From Roseiarcus sp036488815 (GTDB taxonomy: Bacteria; Pseudomonadota; Alphaproteobacteria; Rhizobiales; Beijerinckiaceae), in the NCBI GenBank assembly GCA_036488815.1, contig DASXGX010000028.1, forward strand, positions 1 through 64,000: a DNA stretch of 64,000 nucleotides, in the 5' to 3' direction. The position numbers and the translations under genes were made by a program. This document shows positions 1 to 7,129 of the stretch, piece after piece. Every line of letters starts with the position of its first letter. Position 1 is the first letter of the stretch. The notes beneath the pieces were generated by a model. That model made no database searches. It saw only the letters and a program-made list of their open reading frames with translations, and was not told the DNA's origin.

Positions 1-1
1 C

Positions 2-307
2 GCCAAGGGCTATTTTGGCCGCCGCAAGAACACCATTCGCGCCGCCAAGCAGGCGGTCGAAAAGGCGATGCAGTACTCGTATCGCGACCGCAAGAACCGC
101 AAGCGCGAGTTCCGCGCGCTGTGGATCCAGCGCATCAACGCAGCGGTCCGCGAGCACGGCCTCACCTATAGCCGGTTCATCTCCGGCCTCATCACCGCCG
201 GCGTCGAAGTCGACCGCAAGGTTCTTTCCGAGCTCGCCATCACCGAGCCCGCCGCGTTCGCGGCGATCGTCGAGAAGGCCAAGGGACACCTTCCCAAGGC
301 GGCGTAG
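2..307 (+). CDS. rplT: 50S ribosomal protein L20 (5' end outside window)
   Basis: This is the C-terminal 101 residues of ribosomal protein L20, which binds 23S rRNA early in large-subunit assembly. The reading frame enters from the window edge at base 2. The very basic stretch containing AKGYFGRRKNT and the RKREFRALWIQRINAA block, followed by LTYSRFISGL, are typical L20 segments. Only roughly the first 15-20 residues of the family length are missing. It lies just upstream of pheS-pheT, the common bacterial order rpmI-rplT-pheST. No frame damage is visible. Confidence 0.97.
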   Translation, partial: AKGYFGRRKNTIRAAKQAVEKAMQYSYRDRKNRKREFRALWIQRINAAVREHGLTYSRFISGLITAGVEVDRKVLSELAITEPAAFAAIVEKAKGHLPKAA

Positions 308-436
308 CCGCCGCGTCCCCTCTCCCGCTTTGCGGGAGAGGGCCAGGGTGAGGGCGGGGCCGCCGCCCCAAACTTGCCCTCGACAGCCCTCATCCGGCGC
401 TGCGCGCCACCTTCTCCCGCGGACGGGAGAAGGGGA
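308..436. repeat. Intergenic palindromic repeat cluster
   Basis: The spacer between rplT and pheS holds two hairpin-forming blocks. The first has arms CCCTCTCCCGC / GCGGGAGAGGG around TTT (about 316-342). The second is a CCTCATCCGGCGC... block ending in CTTCTCCCGC-GGAC-GGGAGAAGGGG. The same family recurs near 24113-24211 with the same TCATCCGG, GCGC and TTCTCCCGC words, so it is a dispersed repeat. The first hairpin could also end the rplT transcript, but it has no T run. Confidence 0.7.
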
Positions 437-469
437 TCGGCGGCGCCGCTTGTTTCCCACAGGCTCGCC

Positions 470-1552
470 ATGACCGACCTTTCCGCCCTGCAACAGCAAA
501 CGCTCGCCGCCATCGCCGAGTCCCGTGACGAAGCGGCGCTCGAAGCCGTGCGCGTCGCCGCGCTCGGCAAGAAGGGGACGATCTCCGCTCTCCTCGCCAC
601 GCTCGGCAAGATGTCGCCGGACGAGCGCAAGACGGCGGGCGCGACGATCAACGCGCTGAAGGACGAAGTCACCGAGGCCCTGGCCGCGCGCCGCGCCATC
701 GTGAAGGCCGCGGCGCTCGAGGCCCAGCTCCAGCGCGAAGCCGTCGACGTTACGCTGCCGGTTCGCCGGGCCGGGATCGAGTCCGGGCGCATCCATCCGA
801 TCAGCCAGGTGTTCGACGAAATCACCGCGATCTTCGCCGACATGGGCTTCTCGATCGCCGAAGGCCCGGACATCGAGACCGACGACTACAATTTCACCAA
901 GCTCAACTTCCCGCCGGGTCATCCCGCGCGCGAGATGCACGACACGTTCTTTTTCGCGCCTGACGAGAAAGGCGAGCGCAAGCTGCTGCGCACCCACACG
1001 AGCCCGGTACAGGTGCGCACGATGCTGAGCCAGAAGCCGCCGATCCGCGTCATCTGCCCCGGCCGCACCTATCGCACCGACTTCGACCAGACCCATACGC
1101 CGATGTTCCATCAGGTCGAAGGGCTGGTCGTCGATCGCTCGTCGACGCTGGCGAATCTCAAGTGGATTCTGGCCGAGTTCTGCAAGGCGTTCTTCGAAGT
1201 GCCGAACGTCAACATGCGCTTCCGCCCGAGCTTCTTTCCGTTCACCTCGCCCTCGATGGAGGTCGACATTCAATGCCGGCGCTCGGGCGGGGAGATCCGT
1301 TTCGGCGAGGGCGAGGATTGGCTGGAGATTCTTGGTTGCGGCATGGTCCACGCCAACGTGCTCAGGAACTGCGGCATCGATCCCGATGAGTTTCAGGGCT
1401 TCGCCTGGGGCATGGGCATCGACCGCATTGCAATGCTCAAATACGGCCTGCCGGACCTGCGCGACTTCTTCGATTCCGACCTGCGCTGGATCGACCATTA
1501 CGGCTTCAGGCCGCTCGACATTCCCTCGCTTGCGGGGGGCTTGAGCGGGTGA
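470..1552 (+). CDS. pheS: Phenylalanine-tRNA ligase alpha subunit
   Basis: PheS is the catalytic alpha chain of the alpha2beta2 enzyme that charges tRNA-Phe in the cytoplasm. The 360-residue product has an N-terminal coiled-coil arm (about 1-90) that contacts tRNA, then the class II synthetase core. HPISQVFDEI, GFSIAEGPDIETDDYNF, the motif-2 region around CPGRTYR and the motif-3 region GFAWGMGIDRIAML are all visible. The ATG at 470 is chosen because an in-frame upstream extension to 374 runs through the intergenic repeat and adds residues unlike the family. pheT follows after about 180 bases that hold a REP pair. Confidence 0.97.
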   Translation: MTDLSALQQQTLAAIAESRDEAALEAVRVAALGKKGTISALLATLGKMSPDERKTAGATINALKDEVTEALAARRAIVKAAALEAQLQREAVDVTLPVRRAGIESGRIHPISQVFDEITAIFADMGFSIAEGPDIETDDYNFTKLNFPPGHPAREMHDTFFFAPDEKGERKLLRTHTSPVQVRTMLSQKPPIRVICPGRTYRTDFDQTHTPMFHQVEGLVVDRSSTLANLKWILAEFCKAFFEVPNVNMRFRPSFFPFTSPSMEVDIQCRRSGGEIRFGEGEDWLEILGCGMVHANVLRNCGIDPDEFQGFAWGMGIDRIAMLKYGLPDLRDFFDSDLRWIDHYGFRPLDIPSLAGGLSG

Positions 1553-1585
1553 GACGATGACTGCGACGCGATCAAAGTCAGGACC

Positions 1586-1697
1586 GTCATGGCCGGGCTT
1601 GTCCCGGCCATCCACGCGCCGCGGCTCGGGTCCGTCCCGCGTCGCCATGGAGATGCGACAGGATCGAGATGGCCGGGACAAGCCCGGCCATGACGCG
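1586..1697. repeat. REP-like inverted pair between pheS and pheT
   Basis: A palindromic core ATGGCCGGGCTTGTCCCGG is present at 1589-1610, and its inverted copy (GGCCGGGACAAGCCCGGCC) at 1671-1689. They are separated by about 60 bases, giving a two-copy inverted arrangement like a BIME. A third copy occurs at 4633-4657. These elements are common between genes in Hyphomicrobiales. The pair lies inside the pheS-pheT transcription unit and could affect transcript stability. Confidence 0.75.
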
Positions 1698-1735
1698 AGA
1701 AAGACCGCGGCGCCGGCCGCTTGCTGGGACCGTCC

Positions 1736-4141
1736 ATGAAATTCACCCTCTCCTGGCTCAAAGACCACCTCGAAACGACGGCCGCGCTGAGCGAGATCGT
1801 CGACGCTCTGACGCGCATCGGCCTCGAGGTCGAGGGCGTCGAGGACCCCAGCGCGAAGTACAAAGGCTTCTTCGTCGCGCGCGTGATCGAGGCCAAGCCC
1901 CATCCCAACGCCGACCGCCTGCGCGTCTGCACGGTCGACGCGGGGGGCGAGCCGATCCAGGTCGTCTGCGGCGCGCCCAATGCGCGCACCGGGATGAAGA
2001 GCGTCTTCTCGCCGGTCGGAACGTACATCCCCGGCAAAGCCATCACGCTCGCCAAGGGCGTCATCCGCGGCGTCGAGTCGAACGGGATGCTGTGCTCGGC
2101 CGCCGAGTTGGAGCTCTCCAACGACCATGACGGCATCATCGAACTGGCGGACGACGCGCCGGTCGGCGAGACCTATGCGGCCTATGCCGGTCTCGACGAC
2201 CCCGTCATCGACATCAATCTGACGCCCAACCGCCCCGACGCGACGGGGGTCGCGGGCATCGCGCGGGACCTGGCCGCCGCGGGCCTCGGCGCGCTGAAGA
2301 CCCCGGCGCCGAAGCCGGTCGAGGGGCGTTTCGACTGCCCGACCTCAGTCACGCTCGATTTCGCGCCTGGCGACGCGCATCTTTGCCCGGCCTTCGCGCT
2401 GCGCCTCGTGCGCGGCGTCAGCAACGGACCTTCCCCCGAGTGGATGCAGAAGCGCCTGCGCGCAATTGGTCTCAGGCCGATCAACGCGCTCGTCGACATC
2501 ACCAACTACATCACCTTCGACCGCGGCCGTCCGCTGCACGTGTTCGACTTCGCCAAGGTGCAGGGCGCGCTCCACGTGCGACGCGCCCGCGCCGGCGAAA
2601 CCGTGCTGGCGCTCGACGGCAAGACCTACACGCTCGACGACAGCATGGTGGCGATCGCCGACGGCGCCGGCGTCGAATCGATCGCCGGCGTGATGGGCGG
2701 CGAGCATTCCGGCTGCGACGAAACGACGCGCGACGTGCTGATCGAAAGTGCGCTGTGGGACGCCGCGAACATCGCCCAGACGGGACGCAAGCTCGGCATC
2801 GTCACCGACGCGCGCTATCGCTTCGAGCGCGGCGTCGATCCCGACTTCTGCATCCCCGGCGCGGAACTCGCGACGCAGATGGTGCTCGACCTCTGCGGCG
2901 GCGAACCGTCGCGCCTTCTCGTCGCCGGCGATCCCGCGAAACCGCGGCGCGCCGTTCCGTTCCCCTACAGCGAAGTCAAACGTCTCGTCGGCCTCGACAT
3001 TCCCGAGAGCGAGGGGTTGGCGATCCTGGCCCGCCTCGGCTTCGTGGTCGAGGACGGCAAGGCGATCGTTCCCAACTGGCGCCCGGACATCGACGGCAAG
3101 GCGGACATCGTCGAGCAGATCGTGCGCATCGCCGGCCTCGAGCGGGTGCCCGCGACGCCGCTGCCGCGTCTCGAGGACGGCGTGCCGAAGGCCGTCTTGA
3201 CGCCGCTGCAGAAGCGCACCCGCCTCGCCAAGCGCACCCTCGCCGCGCTCGGGCTGCGGGAGGCCGTCACCTGGTCGTTCATCGCCAAGCCGAAGGCCGA
3301 AATGTTCGGCGGCGGCAGTCCGGCGCTGGCGCTCGCCAATCCGATCGCCGCCGACCTCTCGGACATGCGGCCGAGCCTGGCGCCCGGCTTGATCGAGGCG
3401 GCCGAACGCAATTCGCGCCGCGGCCTCAAGGATGTCGCTGTGTTCGAGGTCGGCCAGATCTTCCTCGGCCCCGGCGAGAACGATCAGCGCATCGCCGCCG
3501 CGGCGGTGCGGCGCGGCATGGCGAAGGCGGACGGCGAAGGACGGCATTGGTCGGGCGGCGGCTCGGTCGACGTGTTCGACGCCAAGCGGGACGCGCTGGC
3601 TCTGCTCGCCTCGCTCGGCGTCGCCGCCGGCGCGGTGCAGATCGTGCCTGGCGGTCCTTCGTTTCTCCACCCCGGCCGTTCTGCGACGCTGCAGTTCGGG
3701 CCCAAGAACGTCGCCGGCTGGTTCGGCGAACTGCATCCGAGCGCCTGCGAGGCGCTTGACGTCGAGGGGCCGATTGCCGCCTTCGAGATCATCCTCGACG
3801 CGCTTCCGGGCGCCAAGGCGCGCCCGACCAAGGCCAAGCCGAAGCTCGACCGTTCCGAATTCATGCCGGTGGAGCGCGACCTCGCCTTCGTCGTCGCCGA
3901 GAACGCGCGCGCCGCGGAGATCGTCAAGGCGGCCCTGGGCGCCGACCGCGCGCTCATCGCGAGCGCCGACGTGTTCGACGTCTATCGCGGCGCCGGCGTG
4001 ACCGAGGGCCATAAATCGGTCGCGATAACAGTGACATTGCAACCGCGCGAGCGCACCCTGACGGATGCGGAGATCGAGGCGGTGGTCGTCAAGATCGTCG
4101 CCGAGGTCGCGAAGAAAACGGGCGCGACGCTGCGATTGTAA
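1736..4141 (+). CDS. pheT: Phenylalanine-tRNA ligase beta subunit
   Basis: PheT is the large subunit of PheRS. It recognises tRNA-Phe and edits mischarged Tyr-tRNA-Phe. The 801-residue product begins MKFTLSWLKDHLET, the usual start. A tRNA-binding (EMAP-like) domain covers about 39-150 (PHPNADRLRVCTVD, VVCGAPNAR). B3/B4 editing domains (about 210-380) follow, then B5, the catalytic-like core, and a C-terminal FDX-ACB anticodon-binding domain (about 705-800; FMPVERDLAFVV). An in-frame TTG at 1721 was not used because the ATG at 1736 fits the family start. A 745-codon antisense frame overlapping it is a shadow. Confidence 0.97.
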   Translation: MKFTLSWLKDHLETTAALSEIVDALTRIGLEVEGVEDPSAKYKGFFVARVIEAKPHPNADRLRVCTVDAGGEPIQVVCGAPNARTGMKSVFSPVGTYIPGKAITLAKGVIRGVESNGMLCSAAELELSNDHDGIIELADDAPVGETYAAYAGLDDPVIDINLTPNRPDATGVAGIARDLAAAGLGALKTPAPKPVEGRFDCPTSVTLDFAPGDAHLCPAFALRLVRGVSNGPSPEWMQKRLRAIGLRPINALVDITNYITFDRGRPLHVFDFAKVQGALHVRRARAGETVLALDGKTYTLDDSMVAIADGAGVESIAGVMGGEHSGCDETTRDVLIESALWDAANIAQTGRKLGIVTDARYRFERGVDPDFCIPGAELATQMVLDLCGGEPSRLLVAGDPAKPRRAVPFPYSEVKRLVGLDIPESEGLAILARLGFVVEDGKAIVPNWRPDIDGKADIVEQIVRIAGLERVPATPLPRLEDGVPKAVLTPLQKRTRLAKRTLAALGLREAVTWSFIAKPKAEMFGGGSPALALANPIAADLSDMRPSLAPGLIEAAERNSRRGLKDVAVFEVGQIFLGPGENDQRIAAAAVRRGMAKADGEGRHWSGGGSVDVFDAKRDALALLASLGVAAGAVQIVPGGPSFLHPGRSATLQFGPKNVAGWFGELHPSACEALDVEGPIAAFEIILDALPGAKARPTKAKPKLDRSEFMPVERDLAFVVAENARAAEIVKAALGADRALIASADVFDVYRGAGVTEGHKSVAITVTLQPRERTLTDAEIEAVVVKIVAEVAKKTGATLRL

Positions 4142-4152
4142 GGAACACGATA

Positions 4153-4446
4153 ATGCGGAAGGCCCTCGTAGCGGCGCTGGCGGTCGGCGTCGCGTTCTCG
4201 TGCGCAGACGCGAGCGCGCAAGACAATCCACGCTGCGCCAAGTTCGAGGAGCCGCTCGCCTACAACGCGTGCCTGGCCCGCCTCGGCCCTCCCGCGCATG
4301 GCGTGCGCGCCCTGCCCGACCCGGAAGGCGGCGCGAGCGCCGATTCGGCCGCGCCCTTCCGCGGGGGCCCCGTTGTTTCCCATATGCGGCGCGGACGCGC
4401 GCGCCTCGAGTTCGACGTCGGACAAGCCGGCGGGCGCCGGCAGTAG
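4153..4446 (+). CDS. Small secreted hypothetical protein
   Basis: This 97-residue product has a clear signal peptide (MRKALVAALAVGVAFSCADA) and a likely cleavage near ASA-QD. The mature part begins DNPRCAKFEEPLAYNACLARLGPPAHG, with two Cys that could form a disulfide, and ends in a low-complexity Arg/Gly-rich tail. The start has AAGGAA about seven bases upstream. It lies 11 bases after pheT and ends just before a good intrinsic terminator, so it is probably the last gene of the pheST transcript. I do not recognise a named family and assign no function beyond export to the periplasm. Confidence 0.75.
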   Translation: MRKALVAALAVGVAFSCADASAQDNPRCAKFEEPLAYNACLARLGPPAHGVRALPDPEGGASADSAAPFRGGPVVSHMRRGRARLEFDVGQAGGRRQ

Positions 4447-4460
4447 CCGCTCGCAAACGA

Positions 4461-4489
4461 AAAAGGCCGCCGGGTTGGGGCGGCCTTTT
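4461..4489 (+). terminator. Intrinsic terminator after the pheST unit
   Basis: The arms AAAAGGCCGC and GCGGCCTTTT flank a short G/T-rich loop, giving a ten-base-pair stem followed by a T-rich tail. It starts about 15 bases after the stop codon of the small secreted protein and reads in the same direction. Confidence 0.85.
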
Positions 4490-4632
4490 GCTTTGCGAGT
4501 GCTGGCGCCTTCTGCATTCTGGTGGACGCAGCTCTTTCTCTTGCCGGGCATCCCAAGGCGATTGCAAAGCAATCGTCCGCACGCCGCCCCGACGATTCTA
4601 ACGTCATAAGGTCCATGTGACGGCGCCGCATG

Positions 4633-4657
4633 GATGGCCGGGACAAGCCCGGCCAGG
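4633..4657. repeat. REP-like element, third copy
   Basis: The core GGATGGCCGGGACAAGCCCG matches the element found twice between pheS and pheT. It lies in a 200-base spacer that also contains a small perfect hairpin (CGATTGC-AAA-GCAATCG, 4559-4575). No gene is seen in this spacer. Confidence 0.65.
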
Positions 4658-4698
4658 ACGATGTGCGTCAGCCCATTTGCGAATGGCGCAAGGGAAGA

Positions 4699-5337
4699 TC
4701 AGGGCTGCTTCGGCGCGCCCGCATCGGCGCCATGCGCCCCTCCGCCAGCGCCGCCCGCTCCGCCCGGGGGATTGGCAGGCAGTTTCACCGTACCGCCAGG
4801 CCCATTCACCGTGTGGCCGCCGCCGTGCGTCTCCATGTTGCCCTGCATGTTCATGTTGCCATGCATGTTGCCATGCATATTGCCCTGCTGTCCCGGCGCG
4901 GGGCGCATATTGCCCTGCTGTCCCGGGGCGGGGCGCATGTTGCCTTGCCCACCTTGGCTAGGATGCATGTTGCCCTGCTGGAGACGCATAGCGCCAGGGC
5001 CGCCCATATGTTCGCCGCCCCTCATATGCTCGCGCTCGCCGTATCGATAATTGTGTCCGCGCATGCCCCAGCCGTTCCAACCCCAGCCGCCGCCCCAGCC
5101 GTAACCACGCCGCCAGGCGTAGCCGCACCAATAGTAGCCTGGTCCGCGCCAGCCCGAGCTGTACCAGCAGTAGTTCCGGCCGCCGAAAACAAACTGCACG
5201 TTCTCGACCGGCGCGATCGGCGCCGATTGCGCCGCAACGCTCGCAGCGCCGCCGCCGATAGCCGCATGAGCGGACGTGGCCAGCACGAGCGCGGTCCCGA
5301 CCGCAAGAAGAGACGGGACGATAGATTTACTGGGCAT
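4699..5337 (-). CDS. Secreted Gly/Trp-rich protein with GNM repeats
   Basis: The 212-residue product has a signal peptide (about residues 1-25, cleavage after AHA). An aromatic, Cys-containing segment follows (NYCWYSSGW...YYWCGYAWRRGYGWGGG, about 55-90). Residues 121-168 form a repeat of QGNM/HGNM units, seven GNM copies in all, including two identical QGNMRPAPGQ decapeptides. The tail is Gly/Pro-rich. The start has AAGGAA about nine bases upstream. The first half resembles small alphaproteobacterial secreted proteins of unknown role. The Met/His-rich repeat suggests metal (for example copper) binding, but that is inference only. It is a single gene facing away from the SDR gene. Confidence 0.8.
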   Translation of the reverse strand: MPSKSIVPSLLAVGTALVLATSAHAAIGGGAASVAAQSAPIAPVENVQFVFGGRNYCWYSSGWRGPGYYWCGYAWRRGYGWGGGWGWNGWGMRGHNYRYGEREHMRGGEHMGGPGAMRLQQGNMHPSQGGQGNMRPAPGQQGNMRPAPGQQGNMHGNMHGNMNMQGNMETHGGGHTVNGPGGTVKLPANPPGGAGGAGGGAHGADAGAPKQP

Positions 5338-5526
5338 GGATGTATTCCTTCCCGATTGGTTGCAACCCTTTGATCACACAATGTCCAGTCGTCGATTTTG
5401 TTCCCCTTCAGCCGAATTGCGGCCGCAAAAGAGCCCTGCGCGCGCTCTTTTTCGCCACGCTCGAGCGGGCTATGGTTTGATGACCGAACGCGCGCAATGC
5501 GCGAATCGAATATGGAGGAAAGCCTT

Positions 5527-6288
5527 TTGTCGTCCGCCCGTTATCCCAGTCTCAGCGGTACAATTGTGCTCGTCACGGGCGGCGCCTCCGGCATCGGCGA
5601 AGTGATGGTCCGCGCCTTCGCCGCCCAAGGGTCCCGCGTCGGCTTCGTCGACCTCGACCAGTCGCGCGGCCGCGCGCTTGCGCAGGAACTCTCCGAGGGA
5701 GGCTCGGCGATCCGCTTCGAGCCCTGCGATCTGCGCGACATCGACGCGCTGCGCGCCGCCTTCGCCGGCATCAAGGACGCGCTCGGCCCGGTCGGCGTCC
5801 TCGTCAACAACGCCGCGCGCGACGACCGGCACGCTTGGGAGGAAGTCACGCCCGCCTATTACGACGAGCGCATGGCGACCAACCTGCGCCATATGTTCTT
5901 CGCCATCCAGGCCGTCGCTCCCGGCATGATCGCCGCCGGCAAGGGCTCGATCATCAACTTCGGCTCCAACTCATGGTTCGAAGCGGTCGGCGGGCTGCCG
6001 GTCTACGCCACCGCGAAATCGGCCGTGCACGGCATGACGCGCTCGTTCGCGCGCGAACTCGGCAAGCACCGCATCCGCGTCAACACGATCGTGCCCGGCT
6101 GGGTGATGACGGAGCGGCAGAAGACCCTTTGGGCCAAGCCGGACGCCATCGCGCGCCAGCTTCAGCGCCAATGCCTGCCTGATCTCATCGACCCCGTCTA
6201 TCTCGCCAACATGGCGCTGTTCCTCGCCTCCGACGATTCGGCGATGTGCACCGCCAACAACTACATGGTCGAGGCTGGGTCGATTTAA
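5527..6288 (+). CDS. SDR family NAD(P)-dependent oxidoreductase
   Basis: This is a classical short-chain dehydrogenase/reductase of 253 residues with a Rossmann fold. It shows the cofactor motif TGGASGIG (17-24), VNNAARDD, the catalytic Ser in INFGSNSW, the catalytic pair in YATAKSA (YxxxK) and a VPGWVMTE segment after it. The start is taken as TTG at 5527 because GGAGGA lies seven bases upstream. The in-frame ATGs at 5497 and 5512 have no ribosome site, and the second lies inside this Shine-Dalgarno sequence. The substrate is unknown. It may act on a sugar or hydroxy compound. It is the last ordinary gene before the lower-GC retron cassette. Confidence 0.9.
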   Translation: MSSARYPSLSGTIVLVTGGASGIGEVMVRAFAAQGSRVGFVDLDQSRGRALAQELSEGGSAIRFEPCDLRDIDALRAAFAGIKDALGPVGVLVNNAARDDRHAWEEVTPAYYDERMATNLRHMFFAIQAVAPGMIAAGKGSIINFGSNSWFEAVGGLPVYATAKSAVHGMTRSFARELGKHRIRVNTIVPGWVMTERQKTLWAKPDAIARQLQRQCLPDLIDPVYLANMALFLASDDSAMCTANNYMVEAGSI

Positions 6289-6319
6289 GAGGGACCTCCG
6301 TCATCGCAATCATGAATAT

Positions 6320-6338
6320 TGTTCGCTATCAGCGAACA
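6320..6338. promoter_or_regulatory. Operator-like inverted repeat
   Basis: Perfect eight-base arms TGTTCGCT and AGCGAACA are separated by ATC. A TTGACC hexamer follows at 6345-6350, but no convincing -10 is found at normal spacing. The site lies 477 bases upstream of the XRE-type gene of the cassette. It may be its operator or an RNA hairpin. Confidence refers to the inverted repeat being functional. Confidence 0.4.
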
Positions 6339-6417
6339 TTTTCCTTGACCAATCGCTGCGAATCACGCAGAGATCACAATGTCGATACGGAAAAAGGGAT
6401 GTGCCTATCACTCGTCG

Positions 6418-6603
6418 AAGCGCTGCGAGGCGCTTTGTGGAAGGTGAAAACCTTCTAACTTCCGGCCGGTTCATGCGCGGCGTGACGGCGCGGGCGAGCG
6501 CCCAAAGGCTGGGCGCTCGCCCGTACATGCAGGGTTAACTGTTCCCGACCTGCCTCTTCACCACGAAGGCAACCAGGCATCTAAGCATGGTTGGTGAAGG
6601 AGG
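6418..6603 (+). ncRNA. Candidate retron msr-msd RNA (structured region)
   Basis: No gene is seen between 6289 and 6611, but the stretch is full of hairpins. They are AAGCGC-tgcgag-GCGCTT (6418-6435), GAAGGT-GAAA-ACCTTC (6440-6455, a GNRA loop), a perfect 12-base-pair stem GGGCGAGCGCCC / GGGCGCTCGCCC (6492-6522), and CTTCACCA / TGGTGAAG (6556-6599). Two short stem-loops followed by a long stem is the usual order of msr then msd, and retron RNAs normally lie upstream of their RT operon. The a1/a2 pairing that should bracket the RNA could not be identified, so ends are approximate. The 12-base-pair stem could instead be a terminator, but it lacks a T run. Confidence 0.4.
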
Positions 6604-6611
6604 ATCATCCG

Positions 6612-6779
6612 ATGGAAACACCGGACCATATCGATGGGGAACAGCGGCGGGCCAAACGGCGTTTGTGGTGGAAGCTTGTCTTCCGCCCTCAGACGTTGAA
6701 GGTGCTGCTGGCGGTATTGCCGCTGCTGACCAAACTGGTTCAGCTCGGCATCGTCGTCAGCAAGATTTTCAGGGAGTAG
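6612..6779 (+). CDS. 55-residue single-pass membrane peptide of the retron cassette
   Basis: The product is a small protein with a charged N-terminus rich in Arg/Lys (QRRAKRRLWWK), a hydrophobic helix (about residues 34-51, with LLAVLPLLTKLVQLGIVV) and a short basic/acidic end. AAGGAGG lies seven bases before the ATG at 6612. That ribosome site is itself paired in a hairpin (arm 6592-6599 plus following bases), so translation may be restrained. It is the first gene of a three-gene unit with the HTH and reverse transcriptase genes. By analogy with membrane-acting retron effectors it may be the toxic or effector part. That role is inference, and no family is recognised. Confidence 0.7.
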   Translation: METPDHIDGEQRRAKRRLWWKLVFRPQTLKVLLAVLPLLTKLVQLGIVVSKIFRE

Positions 6780-6814
6780 CCCGCCGCCCTGTATTGTATC
6801 AAAGGTTGGTAGAA

Positions 6815-7129
6815 ATGCTGCATGAGGCGCTTCGGCTCATACGTGTGTATCACGACATGAAGCAAGCGGAGCTTGCCGCCCAGCTCGGCATATCGAAGTC
6901 ATACATGTCCGAAATCGAAAAAGGCGTTAAATCGCCTTCTGTCGAACTGATTAATAAGTACGCCGAGATTTTCGGGATACCTGCGTCATCCATTCTGTTT
7001 TTCTCTGAGAACATGGATAAGCCGATGGCGGAGACCACTGTACGGCAGGCGCGCACGTTTGTAGCTACCAAAATCATCAAACTCCTTCAATTCCTTGAGG
7101 AGCGTTCCGGGCATGCGCATATTGGCTAA
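6815..7129 (+). CDS. XRE-family helix-turn-helix protein, retron-associated
   Basis: This is a 104-residue DNA-binding protein with a Cro/C1-type HTH at about 6-60. It reads LRLIRVYHDMKQAELAAQLGISKSYMSEIEKG over consecutive segments, then SPSVELINKYAEIFGIPASSILFF, the classical five-helix XRE fold. The C-terminal 35 residues form a further helix. A much longer in-frame reading from 6587 overlaps the membrane peptide gene and is rejected. The ATG at 6815 puts the HTH at the N-terminus. Its end overlaps the reverse transcriptase start by 17 bases, which implies translational coupling. HTH proteins are known partners of one retron class. It may repress the cassette or act as part of the complex. 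Confidence 0.9.
   Translation: MLHEALRLIRVYHDMKQAELAAQLGISKSYMSEIEKGVKSPSVELINKYAEIFGIPASSILFFSENMDKPMAETTVRQARTFVATKIIKLLQFLEERSGHAHIG

Noticed and set aside
2345..4582. 745-codon open frame antisense to pheT
   Set aside because: Low-complexity Arg/Ala-rich translation and full overlap with an unmistakable pheT gene. It is a product of GC-rich codon use.
6320..6338. Alphaproteobacterial LexA box
   Set aside because: That box is a direct repeat GTTC-N7-GTTC. Here the arms are inverted (GTTC...GAAC) with other spacing.
6492..6522. The perfect 12-bp hairpin as a simple terminator of the SDR gene
   Set aside because: No T run follows and it is 200 bases from the SDR stop, so a part in the retron RNA is preferred, though termination is not excluded.
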